A stretch of DNA of 64,000 nt from assembly GCA_029641185.1 (NCBI GenBank), contig JAPWGK010000012.1, positions 1-64,000 on the forward strand. Direction: 5' to 3'. Under the pieces are notes generated by a model. The model did no database searches, had not been told where the DNA came from, and worked only from the letters and a program-made list of their open reading frames with translations. This document shows, one piece after another, positions 1 to 13,800 of this stretch; positions within the stretch are counted from its first letter, which is position 1, and every line of letters starts with the position of its first letter. The DNA comes from Pseudofabraea citricarpa. Taxonomy: Eukaryota; Ascomycota; Leotiomycetes; Helotiales; Dermateaceae. The position numbers and the translations under genes are program-made.

Positions 1-879
1 TATAAGTAATATTATATAACCTAAATTAATACTAGGGATATAAAACTATATATACTTTTACTTATTTATAGTATTCTTTCTAGAAGTAATATTCTATTAT
101 CTTTATATATATTACCTCTTATTCCTTATATATCTTTTTATTATATAATTCCTTAATAATATTTATTTACTTTTTTAGATTATTAATAATATATTATTTA
201 TACTTACTCCTAATAAGTTTCTATTATAATATACTTTAGTATACTTAGAATCTTATAATATATTATTAAAATACTAATTATTCTTCGTCTCTAATACTAG
301 TTAATCTCTTAAGAGTTATAAGAAATATTATAATTTATTTCGACTTAAGGCTTTACTTACCCTAGAGAATAATACTTATTTTAGCGTTCGGGTAAATACG
401 AGATCTTAAAACAAGTATTATTTAAAGAAAGCTAAGTTAGAAAGTAATATAATTATTAATCTCTTTTTCTTACTTTTTATCTTTAAGTTCCTTTTTTATA
501 ATAAGATAATAAGATAATTTATTTATAGTTTTATTCTTCTTATTAGATATATATACGACCTTAAAATTAAATAGCCGAATCTAGATAATTTATTTTATTA
601 ATAATATACTAGGTATATCTAAAGTAATATTATTAAGCTAAATAATAAGTATATTAGTATTTATCTTAAGAGTAAAATATACTCTAATAATATATTCTCT
701 TATTTTCTTAAGTATCTTAAGGATACTTTTATACTTATATTTTAATAATATTATAATTATATTTAGCTAGATTTTATGTCTTAACTTATATTTACTTAAA
801 TATCTTTTCTTATCTTTATTATCTTATAAGAGTATATCTTTCTAGTTATCTAAACTTATATAATAATAATATAAATTAT

Positions 880-1821
880 ATAATAACTAAAACTCTACAT
901 TATAAATAAGCAATCATACCTTACATAACCTCAATAACCAACTAAAACTCATCTTACTTAAAACATAATCAACTTAAAATACAAAACAACAAATAAAACA
1001 ACCCACAATAAAAAAACACATACAACCTAAACACAAACAACAATACAAACAACAACAACTACCACTCACAATCACCTCACCAAAAACATACAACTAACTC
1101 TAACTCACAAACAAATCAAACAACAAAAACAAACACTACATACCACAATACACACAACACACCAACCACACCACCCACAACAACACCCAACACACCCACC
1201 CCAACACCCCCCCCCACACCCCCACCCCAACCACCACCCACACCCACACCCCCACCCCCCACACAACCACCCCAACCCCCACCCACCAACCACAACACCC
1301 CCAACCACCCACCACCCCACCCCCACCACAAACCCCTACCACACCACACCACCACCCCCACCACCAACACAACCCCACCCAAACCCCACCCACCCAACAA
1401 CACCCACACCAACACCCCACCACCCCCACACCACCCACCCCCCCACAACCACCCCAACCCACCCCACACCACCACCCCCCCCACCAACCACACCACAACC
1501 CCAACACCACCCACCCACCAACCACCACCCCAACACCACACCCACCACCACCCCACCCACCAACCAACACCACACCCAACCCCCACACCACCACACCAAC
1601 CCACACACCACCACCACAACCCCACACCCCACCACCCCCCCCCCCCCACCCCACCCACCCCACACCCCAACCCCCCCACAACCACCCCCCCACCCACCCC
1701 CACCCCACCCCCCCCACACCCCCACCACCCCCACACCCACCCCCCCCCACCCCACCCAACCACCACCCACCCACCCCCCCCCCCCCCCCCCCCCCACCCA
1801 CCCCCCCACCCCCCCCCCCCC

Positions 1822-1853
<32 letters not shown>

Positions 1854-1918
1854 ACCTCCCCAATATAGACCTCCTACCATCTCATTATACACACACCACT
1901 CCCCACTGAACAACCAAC
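880..1918. other. A/C-only low-complexity block grading into poly-C
   Basis: From about 900 to 1,907 the plus strand has essentially no G and, after about 1,145, almost no T. It starts A-rich, becomes an A/C mixture and ends in C runs at about 1,780-1,855. AT-rich E1 sequence resumes by 1,945. RIP cannot create C, so the block is not a further decay of the element. It occupies the place of about 870 bases of reverse-transcriptase sequence present in E3. The long minus-strand open frames here (Gly/Val/Trp/Cys-only) are consequences of composition, not genes. It may be a sequencing or assembly artefact. Confidence 0.85.
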
Positions 1919-4900
1919 TGTTTTTATCTAACTTATACTAAACTCTCTAAAATATTATTAGTACTATACTCGCTTATTATCTTATATATAATCTTATAAA
2001 ATCTCTTAATAATTAGAAAGTTTTATACTTATTATATTTTATATAATATTATCTTAATCTCTTATAACTTAGTAACCTCTAGTTTTATAAGTTTTTTCTT
2101 TAATTAATCGAATAAAAATATTTCTTTCTTATTATAAAATATCTCTTAGAATATTTCTTTCTCTTTTAAGGTTAATATATTACTTATAAATAAGTCTTAT
2201 ATTCTTTTTAGTATAAGTTTTTAGTTTTTTAGAAATTTTATATATTAAGGCTCGAATTAATTATTATAAGAACCTAGAATAAATAATAGTTTCTCTAATA
2301 ACTTAATAACTTCTTTTTAGTTATTAAGACTAAATAACTTAACTTTTATATCTCTTTTAAGATTTATAAGTTTTATCTTTTAAGCTTTTCGCTTATAAAA
2401 AGTTAAGATTTCTCTTTTATATTTTATCTTAAAAGAAGGAAATATTATATTTTTATAAAATACTTATAATCTTAATAAACTTTTAAGACTAATAATATAT
2501 AAACCGCTTTTTAGGAAGAAAAAGCTTTATAAAGTCGCTTTTATTATTCTTTTACTCTTAGGTATCTTAGGCTTATTTTCTAGGATTAAGATCTCTAAGA
2601 GAATTAATAAAATACTTAATAAGCTTTTAGTAAATACTTATTAAGCTCTCTTAAGTCTTAGAGCTTTAACTAAAAAAGCTTTCTTAAGCTTATAATCTAG
2701 CTTAAGTATATCTTAAATCTTCTTATACTTTTATTATCTTAATAATAAATATAATAGAATATTAGCTTTCTTATTTATATTTATATTTATAAGTATATTA
2801 TAATCTTTTATTATTTTCCTTATATTAGGCTTATTTTTTCTCTCTCTTAGTAAGGTTTCTTATATATATTTAAGAGGTTTATTTATATATCTTTTAATTT
2901 ATTTCTCTTATAATAGATTAATATCTAATTTTTTAAGTTATTTCTAGAGTTCGAGTTATTCTCTAGATTTTATTATTATATTACTTAGATCTTAAACTTA
3001 TAAGTAATAATATAAAGATATAAAAGCTTAATCTTACTAATATTATTATTAGTTATAATTTATATCTTATAATCCTTTTTTAAGCTTTATTTTAAGCTTA
3101 CTTTTATCTTATATATAAAAGATTACTCGAGTACTAAGTTATAATCTAATTATTATATTATATAAATATATAAAGTTACTTATATATTATTAATATCTAA
3201 TTATATATTATTATAAATCCTAAGAATTACTTAAGATATCTCCTTATAATTAATAGCTATAAGGTTTTTCTCTTTCTTAATATTAAGCTTAGCTTTTCTC
3301 TAGATATTATAAGTTATAATATTAATCTTAGTACTTATATCTATTATATTTATTACTTATATTAACTTCTAATTATTATAGCTATAAATAATAACTAGTA
3401 AATATAAGTTATTAATATAATATAATAAAATATTAACTCTAGTAGTTATATTTTATATTAGGAAGCTTATACTTATATAAAGTCCTAGCTTTTTAACCTT
3501 TAGTATATTAATTTAAATCGTATTACTTAGAAGTTAGTAATAACTAATACTTATAGCTTAAGCTAAGTTTATTTAATTAAAGATAAAAGCTTATTTATAT
3601 ATAAGTATAATTATCTAATTTATAATAATATATTATACTTCTAGTATCTTAGCTTATAAGATATAAGACTTATATTTTTTTTTCTCCTTAGCTTTAGTAA
3701 TCTCTAAGATCTTATTATTATCTAGACCTAGTTATATTAAGTTCTTAATAAAAGTTCCCTAAGTACTTAGAAGCTTCTTATTATACTTAGATATCTTAGT
3801 ATTAATTAGTTTATATTAGTAAAATATTTACTCTAAAGTATCTAAATTTATAATTCTAGATATTAGAATAATAAACTTAATAGTTTTCTCTAGCTTCTTA
3901 GTATTCTTTTAAATACTTATATTTAACTTAGTCTTTCTAAAGGTATTAGTAATTATTAGAGTATCTCTTAGGCTTATAAATATAATAATAAAAGTATTAA
4001 GTATAATTTACTTAATCTTATTATCTTTACTTATTATAGCTAGTTATAACTAATAATAAGAATCTAGTTTTTCTTCGAATTTAATAACTAGTATTATATA
4101 TTAGAAAGCTATAATATTATCTTATATATTAATAGAGCTAGTTATAATACCTTTCTTCTTACGTTTATAGATCTTAGTAAGCTTATATTTACTTACCTTA
4201 ATATTAATATTAGATTTAGTCTTTATATTCTTCTTAAGCTAAAGTATTTTAAATCGATTATAATAAGAAATCTTATTATTATTATAATATAAGTATTATT
4301 CTTTTATAAGAATATCTTAAGATATCTTAGCTTTCTAAAAGAATATTAAACTAAATCTTATAAGTCTAAGATATACTTAGTTATTACTTTTATTTTTATA
4401 AATAATTTTAACTTTTATATAATAAGTAAGTATTAGGTAATTACTAGAGAAATAAAAGCGTTTATTATAATACTAATAAATATAATCTTAATTTATAAAG
4501 TTAAACTACTAATAGCTAGTTTATAAAATATTAATATAAATACTAGTATTAGGATTTATACCTATTATATAACTTAAATTATACTTATAGTTATACGCTT
4601 TATTATATAATATATCTTATTAACTTTCTCTTTAATATTATAATTATTATATTACTTAAGTAACTCTAGCTTATTATTTATAAAACTTAATCTCTAATAT
4701 ATTAACTTTAGTATTACTTTTACTAGTAATAATAAGTAACTTATCTTTCTCTTTCTAGTACTTAATTATAATAATCTTAAAAGTAATATAATCTTCTAAT
4801 AATATCTTAGTTATTATATTAGTAATATTATTAATCTTATTATAATTAGAAGTTATTTTAGAGGCTTATATTTTTATAATTATATTACTAAGTATTATAC

Positions 4901-7581
4901 TAAGGGTTATAATAATTTAGGTAAAGTTATTAACTACTAGTATAAAGAGTATAATTAGATTAAAAGTCTTATTTAGATTATTATATAACTAAAGGTCTAA
5001 TAACTTATTAATAATAGTAATATTATTATTATCTTACTTAAGTAAATAAGTAAAATCCTTCTTAACTTAGGTACGCGTCTTAGTAAACTTATAAATCTTA
5101 GTAAATATAAAAGTTCTTAGTTTATTATATTTAATCTTCTTTTTCTTTATAATAATAAGAATATAATCTTTAAGAAAACTAAAAAGAAACTTATATACTT
5201 ATTTATAAGAGCTTAGTTAGCTATTACTAAGTAGTCGCTTAAAGCTTAGCTTATATATTTTTAGGAATTCTAAGATTTTAGTTATATCTTTCTTAAGATA
5301 ATTAACTAAAGTATTTAAGAACTTAATAATATACTAAAGTTACTTAGAGTTATAATTAGCTTATTTTTTTAGGAATATTTTCTTAAAAGTAGCTTAATTT
5401 CTTTACTTAAATTTATCTAATACTTTAGTATAAGAACGAACTAATAAGTAATAATAATTAAAATATCTAAGAATTAGCTTAATATTAGAGAAACTTCTAT
5501 TAAGTATTATTTATTTATAATATTAGATAAATTTAATAGTTTTTATCTTCTTAAAGAAAGAAACTCTAGTAAAGCTAAGAGAGCGAACCTTTAAAATAAC
5601 TTATATAATTTTATATATTATCTTAGGTTAAATAACTATCTATTTTCCTTTCTTATTAAGAACTCTTATATTAGATAAAGTTCCTAAGCTTAATAAGTTT
5701 AAAGAAGATATTAAGAGCTTTTTTTTCTTTTTTTATTTTTATTTATAGAAAGGAATAAGTAAGAGAGAAAAGTTAATAATAAGAGAATATTCTTAAGGTA
5801 ATATTATAATACTAGATTAAAGTTATATAAGCTTAAGTTAAATATTTAGTAAATACTAAGAAAGAATTAAATAAGATAATAATAAGTTATAAATTATAAA
5901 ATAATTAGAAAAACTTAAGTAAAAGTTTTTCTAGTTAAATATCTAAGGTTTTTATTTTACCTAAACGTTTATCTTTTATATATATATAATATATAACTTT
6001 AAGAAATAGATTATAAGATAAGATTAAATCTCTCTTAGTCTTATATTATTAAAATATTAGATATAAAAGAAATAATTTAAAATTATATATATTTATAAGT
6101 ATAACCTAAATAAGAAAGTCTTACTTCTAAGTTTTTATTATTTACTTTTATTATATATTTCTAGAAGGATAAAATTAATATTATAATTAAATATAATATA
6201 AGATTTATTTTTTTTATATTAACTTTCCTAGAAATAAGTAATTATTACTTTATTACTTTTATATCTTTATTTTACTAGTTATATTATATTTCTTACTTAC
6301 CCTTAGGCTTTTTCTAAGATAACTAATTTCTTATTTAAGTATTTGAATTTAGTTTTATTTATACTCTAAAGCTTAGATCCTAAGTTTTAGAGAGTCTTAG
6401 TATTATATTTTTAATTAGGTATTAGATAAGCAAATAACTTTGATTCTTATATATTCTTTATATTAGACTTATTATTATAGGAAACTTAGTATAAGTAGGA
6501 GATAATTAGGATTTAAACTTAAAAATATTATCTTCTTATTAAGATATTATTATAATAAATATAATCTTTATAATAACCTTAATAAACTAGGGGAATACTT
6601 ATATTAAACTATAAGTAGTATTTATCTTATAAAGTTAATTAGAAAATAAATAATAGTATAAATAATATAAACTTTATTAACTAATTAAATAAAATAAACT
6701 AAAAATAAATAGATAACTAATTAATTACTTTCCTTCTTTCTAATATAATAATATATTACTTCTCTTATCTTCTTATATTCTTTAGCTTCGAGTATAATTT
6801 ATATCTACTAGTACTAACTAGGAGCTCTTTTATTATAGCCTAAGCTTTTAGTAAAGCCTCGCTTAGTCTAATATAATTACTTATTTTATACTTATACTAA
6901 GATTAAGATTATTTCTTAAAACTATTATTTATAAATAGAAATACTAGAGTCTTATATTCCTTTAATCTCTAGCTCTTAGGGTCTCCTTAATACCTATTAT
7001 TATAATATCTCTTTTAATTCTCTTTTAACTCTAAATATTATATCTTTTGCTTAGACTAAGGCTTATAAAAATATACTTTTATTATTCTAATAATAATCTT
7101 AATACCCCTAGTAGTATATATACTTATATATCTCTAGATAACCTCTAAAGTTATATATTTTTATAGTTATAATTATCTCTTATTTTTTATAAGTTCTTAA
7201 TTCTCCTAATATTCTTATTATTCTAATTATTTTACCTTCCTAAGAACTTTAACCTTCGTATTATTATATTATTCTAACTATTACTTATTATCTATTATAA
7301 GTTCCTAATCTCCTAAGTACTCTAGTATTATCTTTTATATTTATTATTAAGTATCTAGCCTATAAAACGACTCGGATTAATACTTTTATATATTTAATAA
7401 TTAATTATATTTATAGGTTTTAATATCTCTAGCTACTTTTACTAGTAATCGTATAATTATACTCTAAGTACTCTAAGAGCTTAGTTTATTATTAAAGGTT
7501 AATACTAAATAAGCTTATTATATTAATATTATAAGTTACGATCTAGTTTATATCTATTATTATTTAAAGTTCCTACGTAGG

Positions 7582-7888
7582 TTACTAATATAATAAGATG
7601 ATAAATATTAGAGTATATCTAAATTTATAATATTATAAATATAACTAGTAACTAATATAATATATATAACTACGTATAAGATATATTTAGTAATCGAATT
7701 AATAGTTATAAAAGTAGGAGGCAAAAGAAGTAGTTAATTAATTATAATAGTAAAATATAAATAATAGTATATAACTCCTAAAGCGCTTAAAGAATACTTA
7801 TAAAGCCCTTATATAATAATACCTAAGGTAATAATAACTCCTTATAAAAGCAAAGAAAGTAATAAATCAAGTATATAACCCTATTATA
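7582..7888 (-). repeat. 5' LTR of E1
   Basis: About 300 bases matching 16,940-17,238 and 30,132-30,423. Read on the minus strand it starts TATAATAGGGTTATATACTT, consistent with an ancestral TG start after RIP. Flanks on the right differ in all three copies, while the left flank is shared only with 30,132-30,423, as expected for a 5' LTR of the same family. Confidence 0.7.
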
Positions 7889-10800
7889 TTAGAAGATAAA
7901 ATTATAAATATTAGAAGATATTATCTAAACTAAGTAAATTTATATAATAGTTATATAATTAAGATTTATACTAATAATTATATTATTATAAAAATTAATT
8001 TATTCTCTTAATAAAGAAATTTCTTATAATAATAAAAAGTTTAATAAGAATTTTATAATTTAATTTTTATTTTCTTATATATAATATCCTTTTAATAAGC
8101 TTTCTTAGCTTATATAAAATATAAGTAATATAAGATAAATAATATTATTAGTATATCTAACTTATAAGAAAGTTAATAACCTTAAGCTTTTAAGATAACT
8201 TTAGAAGTTAGGTATTATTATAATACCTAGGTAATTATTTAAGAAATCTACTAGAAAGAAAGTTAAAAGATTAATTATAAATAATATTTTCGAATTTATT
8301 AAATTTAATTTATAATAATATAAAAGAAGGATTTTTAATTCCTAGTTAATATACGAAGTAAAAGAAAAGAAAATAATAACTTCGTATAAAAAGACTTATT
8401 ATATTATTTAAGCTTATAATAATATAAGAAAGTAGTTTATATTAACTTAATTACTAATAATCTAAAAAGTAAGCTAGTATTTACTTATTACTTTTATTAT
8501 CTTACTTAATTTATATAAATATATCTTTTATTATTATAATATTACCTAAGTATATATTTAATTTATTATAAATTTAGCTTATTAGATTCTTATATATTTA
8601 CTAAAAGAAATCTAATACTAATACTTAAAGGGTATAATTATAATAATAAGAAAACTATTATATAATATTCTAGAGATAAGTATATATTAATAAGTAATAT
8701 ATTATAAGTATTATATTAATTAATTATAAATATAAATATTTATATACGATTTATATCTACTTATTTTTAACTCTAAAGCTTTTAGAATTATAAGTATATA
8801 AACTAATAATATATTAATCTTAGGTAATAATATATTTATTAACTAAGAGAAAAGAAAGCTAAAAAAAGCTAACTTTTTAATAAAATTATTAGAAATACTT
8901 ATATATAAAATATTCCTAATATTTAATAAGTATATTCTTTAATAAAATTATAATAATTTTTTATTATTATTTTAAAAGAAGTAAAATAAAAAAATATAAC
9001 TTATTAATCTAGATTTATCCTTTAGTTAAGAGGATTATTAATAGTAGTATACCTAAAATATATATATAACAAGTATTTATTAACTTAAAGTTACTTTTAA
9101 TCTTTTTATTATTATTTAATATTAAAAGCTAATTCTTATAAAAATTATAAAATTAAACGCTTATTTAAAATAATAAATAAGTAACTTAGATTAAAGGATT
9201 TATTATATTCCTTTTAACTTATCTCGTACGAAGTTATTTATATTTATAAATAAGTTATTTATAAATAATAAGAACCTAAGTTTTTAACTTAAGTTTATTA
9301 TTTTATTAGTAATCGAATCCTAAATAATAATAAAATAAGATTTAATAACTTTTTTATTTATATATTATAATAAAGTAAAGCTTCTTATAAATTTATATTT
9401 AGGTTTTAGTTATTTCGAGCTAGAGGTTTTATATCTTTATAGCCGTTCGTAGCTTTTTAAATTATATTATATTCTTTCTTTATTATATTACTCTTATTAT
9501 TTTCTTTTAGTTATTTGTTTATTATATACTTGATAATATATATTATATTCTATTATATTAGTAACTTATATAAGGAATACGATTAATAATATAATTTCCC
9601 TAAGTTAGATAATAGTTATATTATAAGAAAGATAAGCTATTATAATTATTTATACGAGTATATAAATTATTAAGGAGATATAATAAGTATTATAAAGAAT
9701 TATTATAATCTTATATAAGCGTATAAGTAAGAGAATAAAAGTTAAGCTATATTATAATAATATAAGATATTATAATAATAGAATAATATAATATTAGGAA
9801 GGATAAATATAAGTAGAAAGTAAGTTGAAAAATATATATAAAAGAAAGAGTTTTCTATTATTAGAGATAAAAAGACGATTAAGATAAATAAATAAGCGAT
9901 TAAAAGAAAGTTATAAAAGTAATTTAAAAGAGTAATATAAGAGGCGTACTTATTATTTCTTATAATAATATATATATTTTTATAAATTACTTAATTTAAT
10001 CTTATTTTACTAATAAGTTATATATCTTTTAAAGAGATACTAATTAAAAGAGTTATATAAGTAGAATTAATAATAGGAGGATTAAGAATATTAAATATTA
10101 AAGATAATAGTATTATTCTAAGAAACCTAATTATTAGGATAATCGAACTCGCGTTTAATTATTTAGTATTAATATTAATTCTAAGTATACTAGAGGCTTT
10201 ATATTTTAAGGGTATAAATATTATAAAATTCTTAGAAAGATATAATAATTAATATAATAATACTAGGTTTTAGAACTTATAAAAGATTAAGAGGCTACCT
10301 TATTATTATATAATAATAATAGGATAATATATAAAAATTATACCTAAATAAGTAAAAGATAACTAAAAAAGTTTAAAAGATATATTATTTAATAAGTTTA
10401 AGGCTTAGAATATATACTAATAGATAAACTTAAGGTTTTTCTTAGAAACGCTTAAGAGTAAAAGAAAAATAAGAGAAAACGATATATAATAATATATCTA
10501 ATAATATATAATAATTTCTATAATACTTATTAGTAAAAGGTAACTTAAAGAATATATACGAGGCGTCTAATTCTTAAACGGACTTCTAAAGGATATAAGA
10601 GGAAAGATAATTAGGAAGAATAAAATAAAAATTAATAAACTTATAATAATAAAGTTTAATTTAATAATAAAAATAATAATAGAAATTTATATATTAAATA
10701 AGACGGTTTAAGAGTTCTTAAAGGATTTATAAAGATAAGTAAGGCTAAGTAAGCTAATAAATTAGCTAAGTTATACGACTCTAATATAATATACGAAGGT

Positions 10801-13800
10801 ATAAATAAGTATACTAGTAGTAGTAATATATAATATACTAATAATAAAAGCCTTAGAAGATTTAATAAATACCTTTAAGGCTCTAGTATTATTAGTATAT
10901 ATAATAATAAATATAAGAGGGCTAAGTAAGTAGCGATTTAACTCGCTTAGTAAGAGAAATCTACCTAGTATTTATCTTATTAGGAATATTAGTTATATTA
11001 ATACGAGTATATTATCTTAAGGAAGGTTATTACTAGGAAATATACCTATTATAAGAGTATATATAATAAGTATTATACCTAGATCGTATAAGGATTACTT
11101 TTATTATTTAGAGATAAGATATTTTTATAAGAAGTACTTAGATTATCTTATTAATATTAAAGGAGATTATATATATAAGAAATAAGAGTATTTCTTTTTT
11201 AGAAAGATAAGTAAAAGTAAAAGCTAAGCGTTTATTTTATAAGGAACGAAAGCTTATAAGTTCGTTTAGTAAATATAAGAGAAAGCTAGTTACTAGAGTA
11301 AGATATTATTAACCTAAATAACGTATTTATTAAGATATATAAGTTAAATTTAGTACTTATATAAATAATAAGTATTAGTATCTTAAGAGTAATTAAGCTA
11401 AAAGACTCTAAGAGTAAGCTAGAAGAAAGAGATTTAATACTTATAATAATAATAAGAGATAAAATTAAAAAGAAAAATAAAGAGATATAAGTAAACCTAA
11501 GAAAGATATTTAATAGCTAGATAATAAAAGAGAAGAAACTTATTATATTAAAGCTTTTAAGGATAAAAGAATAAAAGAAGGCTATTATAAAAGAAATATT
11601 AGATAAAAAGATTAAAAAGATAAATATTAATAAAAAGTAAATAAAGAAGCTATATAAGATAAAACCTTATATAACTAGAAAGATTAATAAATATCTTAAT
11701 ATCCTAAAAAGAAATATAAACCTAGCTAAGTTACTAGATAAGATTCTTAATAATAAATTAAATAAGATAACTAAAAGGAAGATTATTACTTATTTCGACT
11801 TTCTTTAGAAGTTATTATTTAAAAATATATTACTTATAGTTAAAAAGACTAAAGAATAAATAAAAAAGAGACTAAAGGCTAAAAAGAAGTTAATACCTAT
11901 TATAAGTATAAGAGCGCTAATAGTATAAGTAGAAGATATAAAATATCTATAACTTTAGAAAACCCTAAGGATTCGAGTAAAAATTAAGAGTATAAAGTTA
12001 TATATATTAATTAATTATAATTTAAAAGCTAATATTCTTAATATAAAAGTAGTAAAGCGAGCTAGATTACTAGTTTAGTCGAACTTATATATAAGAATAA
12101 TAGAATATAATAGAAAATAATAATCTTTTATAAGAGTTTATAAAGATATAATTATATAAATTAAAAGAATAATAATAATAAAGTATTTCTTTATAATAAA
12201 AAGGTTAATAAATAAAATCGTTTTAGGGTAACCTTTTATTATTATAAGTCTTTTATTATTTTTATATAAGAAGGAATCCTAGTATATTATAATTATTAAT
12301 AATAATAAGACCTAATAAGTAATTATAAGAGTAAGAGATATAATTAACTCTTATAAGAAGGTAGTTATATTTTTAGAAAACGAGTAATTAAAGTTAAGAT
12401 AATAAATAGTCCTAGTAAGCTAAGAAACTTAGTTATAATTAGGAGTTCTAGTATTAGAGTATTTAATTTATCTAATAAGGAAAATCGTTCTTTAATAAAA
12501 GATAATAGGTTAATACGTATCTTTTTTATAATTATAAATAAGTTAGAGAAATATTAAGTATTATCTTAAAAGTTAGGTTTAATTAATTTACTTTAAGCGA
12601 AGTATATATTTCTTATTATTAGCGTTTTTAGGGCTTATAAGAGGAAGGCTAATAAGATTATACTTATAAAAGAGAAATTATTAGATGGTTTTATACCTAG
12701 AGGAAGAAAGAATTAAAAGATAAAAGTAATAGCTAAAAAATAAAAGCGATATCTAATAGAACCTACTAATATATTTAATTAATAGTTAATTTTAAAGTTT
12801 TTAGATATTTAATATAAGGAGAAACTTATAAAAGAAAAACTAAAGACTATAATAATTAAAGAAAAGTTACTCCTAATAAAAAGAGTAATATTAAAAGAAT
12901 TATTATTTTAATATAAGAAGGCGATCGCGTTCGATTTTATAAAATATAAAAGAATTAAGAAAAAGGTTATTCTCTTATAAGAAATTCGTATTATATCTTA
13001 TAAAGTATAATAGGTTCTTAGCTTTCTTATACTAAAATATTTATAAGATAAAGTTATATAAATACTTAAGGATAAGCTAGATACGAATATACTTAAATAT
13101 TATTATAACTTATACTAAAATTAATAGTTCCTAGTAAAAAAGAAGAACAAGAGATATAAGATAATAGATATTATAATAAAATATAATATAATAATAATAT
13201 AAGATACTAATATATTATCAAATATTAATAAGATCTCTAAAAACTTTATAAGATATTAAATTATATTAATAATCGATTTTTACTCTAGATATAACTAATT
13301 AGGAATATACTCGAATAATAAGGATATTATAGCTATTATAACCCTTTTAGGACTATTATATTATATAATAATAATATAAAAAGAAACGAACTTAGTATCT
13401 TAATTTATATAAGTAAGATTTATTATTTTAGTAGATTATATTCTTATACTATAAGGATTTTTATAGATAATATCCTTATATTTAGTCTAAGAATAAGATA
13501 TAAAGATAAGAAGATATACCTAGGGATTTAAAGATTTATATAAGAATACTTAATAGACTTTAATTAGATATTAGTAGATATTAAGCGTACGAGTATTATA
13601 ATTAGGCTAAATTATAATTTAGGGTAACTAGAATTAAAATTATAGGATTTATATATATAATAGAAGGAAGATTATTAGATAATAAAAAGATATTAAAGAT
13701 TATTAATTAGCTAAGTTATATATATCTTATAAATATAAGAGTTTTTCTTAGGGTTTATATTTATTATAAGATCTAGATTAAGGGTTTTATTATTATAACT

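Larger units (their letters stand above)
1..7888 (-). mobile_element. E1: RIP-degraded Ty3/Gypsy retrotransposon, truncated by window edge
   Basis: This is a minus-strand LTR retrotransposon relic without usable reading frames. It aligns with E3 over 1-870 (to about 22,760-23,625) and over about 1,945-7,888 (to about 24,490-30,423), with mainly C/T and G/A differences. Its 5' LTR is the rightmost 300 bases. By alignment with E3, positions 1-870 fall in the region after the reverse transcriptase, and the RT segment itself should lie at about 870-1,945. That segment is missing and replaced by the A/C-rich block. CpA and TpG are almost absent while CpG persists, which is typical of RIP. The 3' LTR lies outside the window. 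Confidence 0.75.

Noticed and set aside
1105..1913. Long minus-strand open frames made of Gly, Val, Trp, Cys and Leu
   Set aside because: They arise because the strand has only G and T; codons made of these cannot form most stops. No protein is implied.
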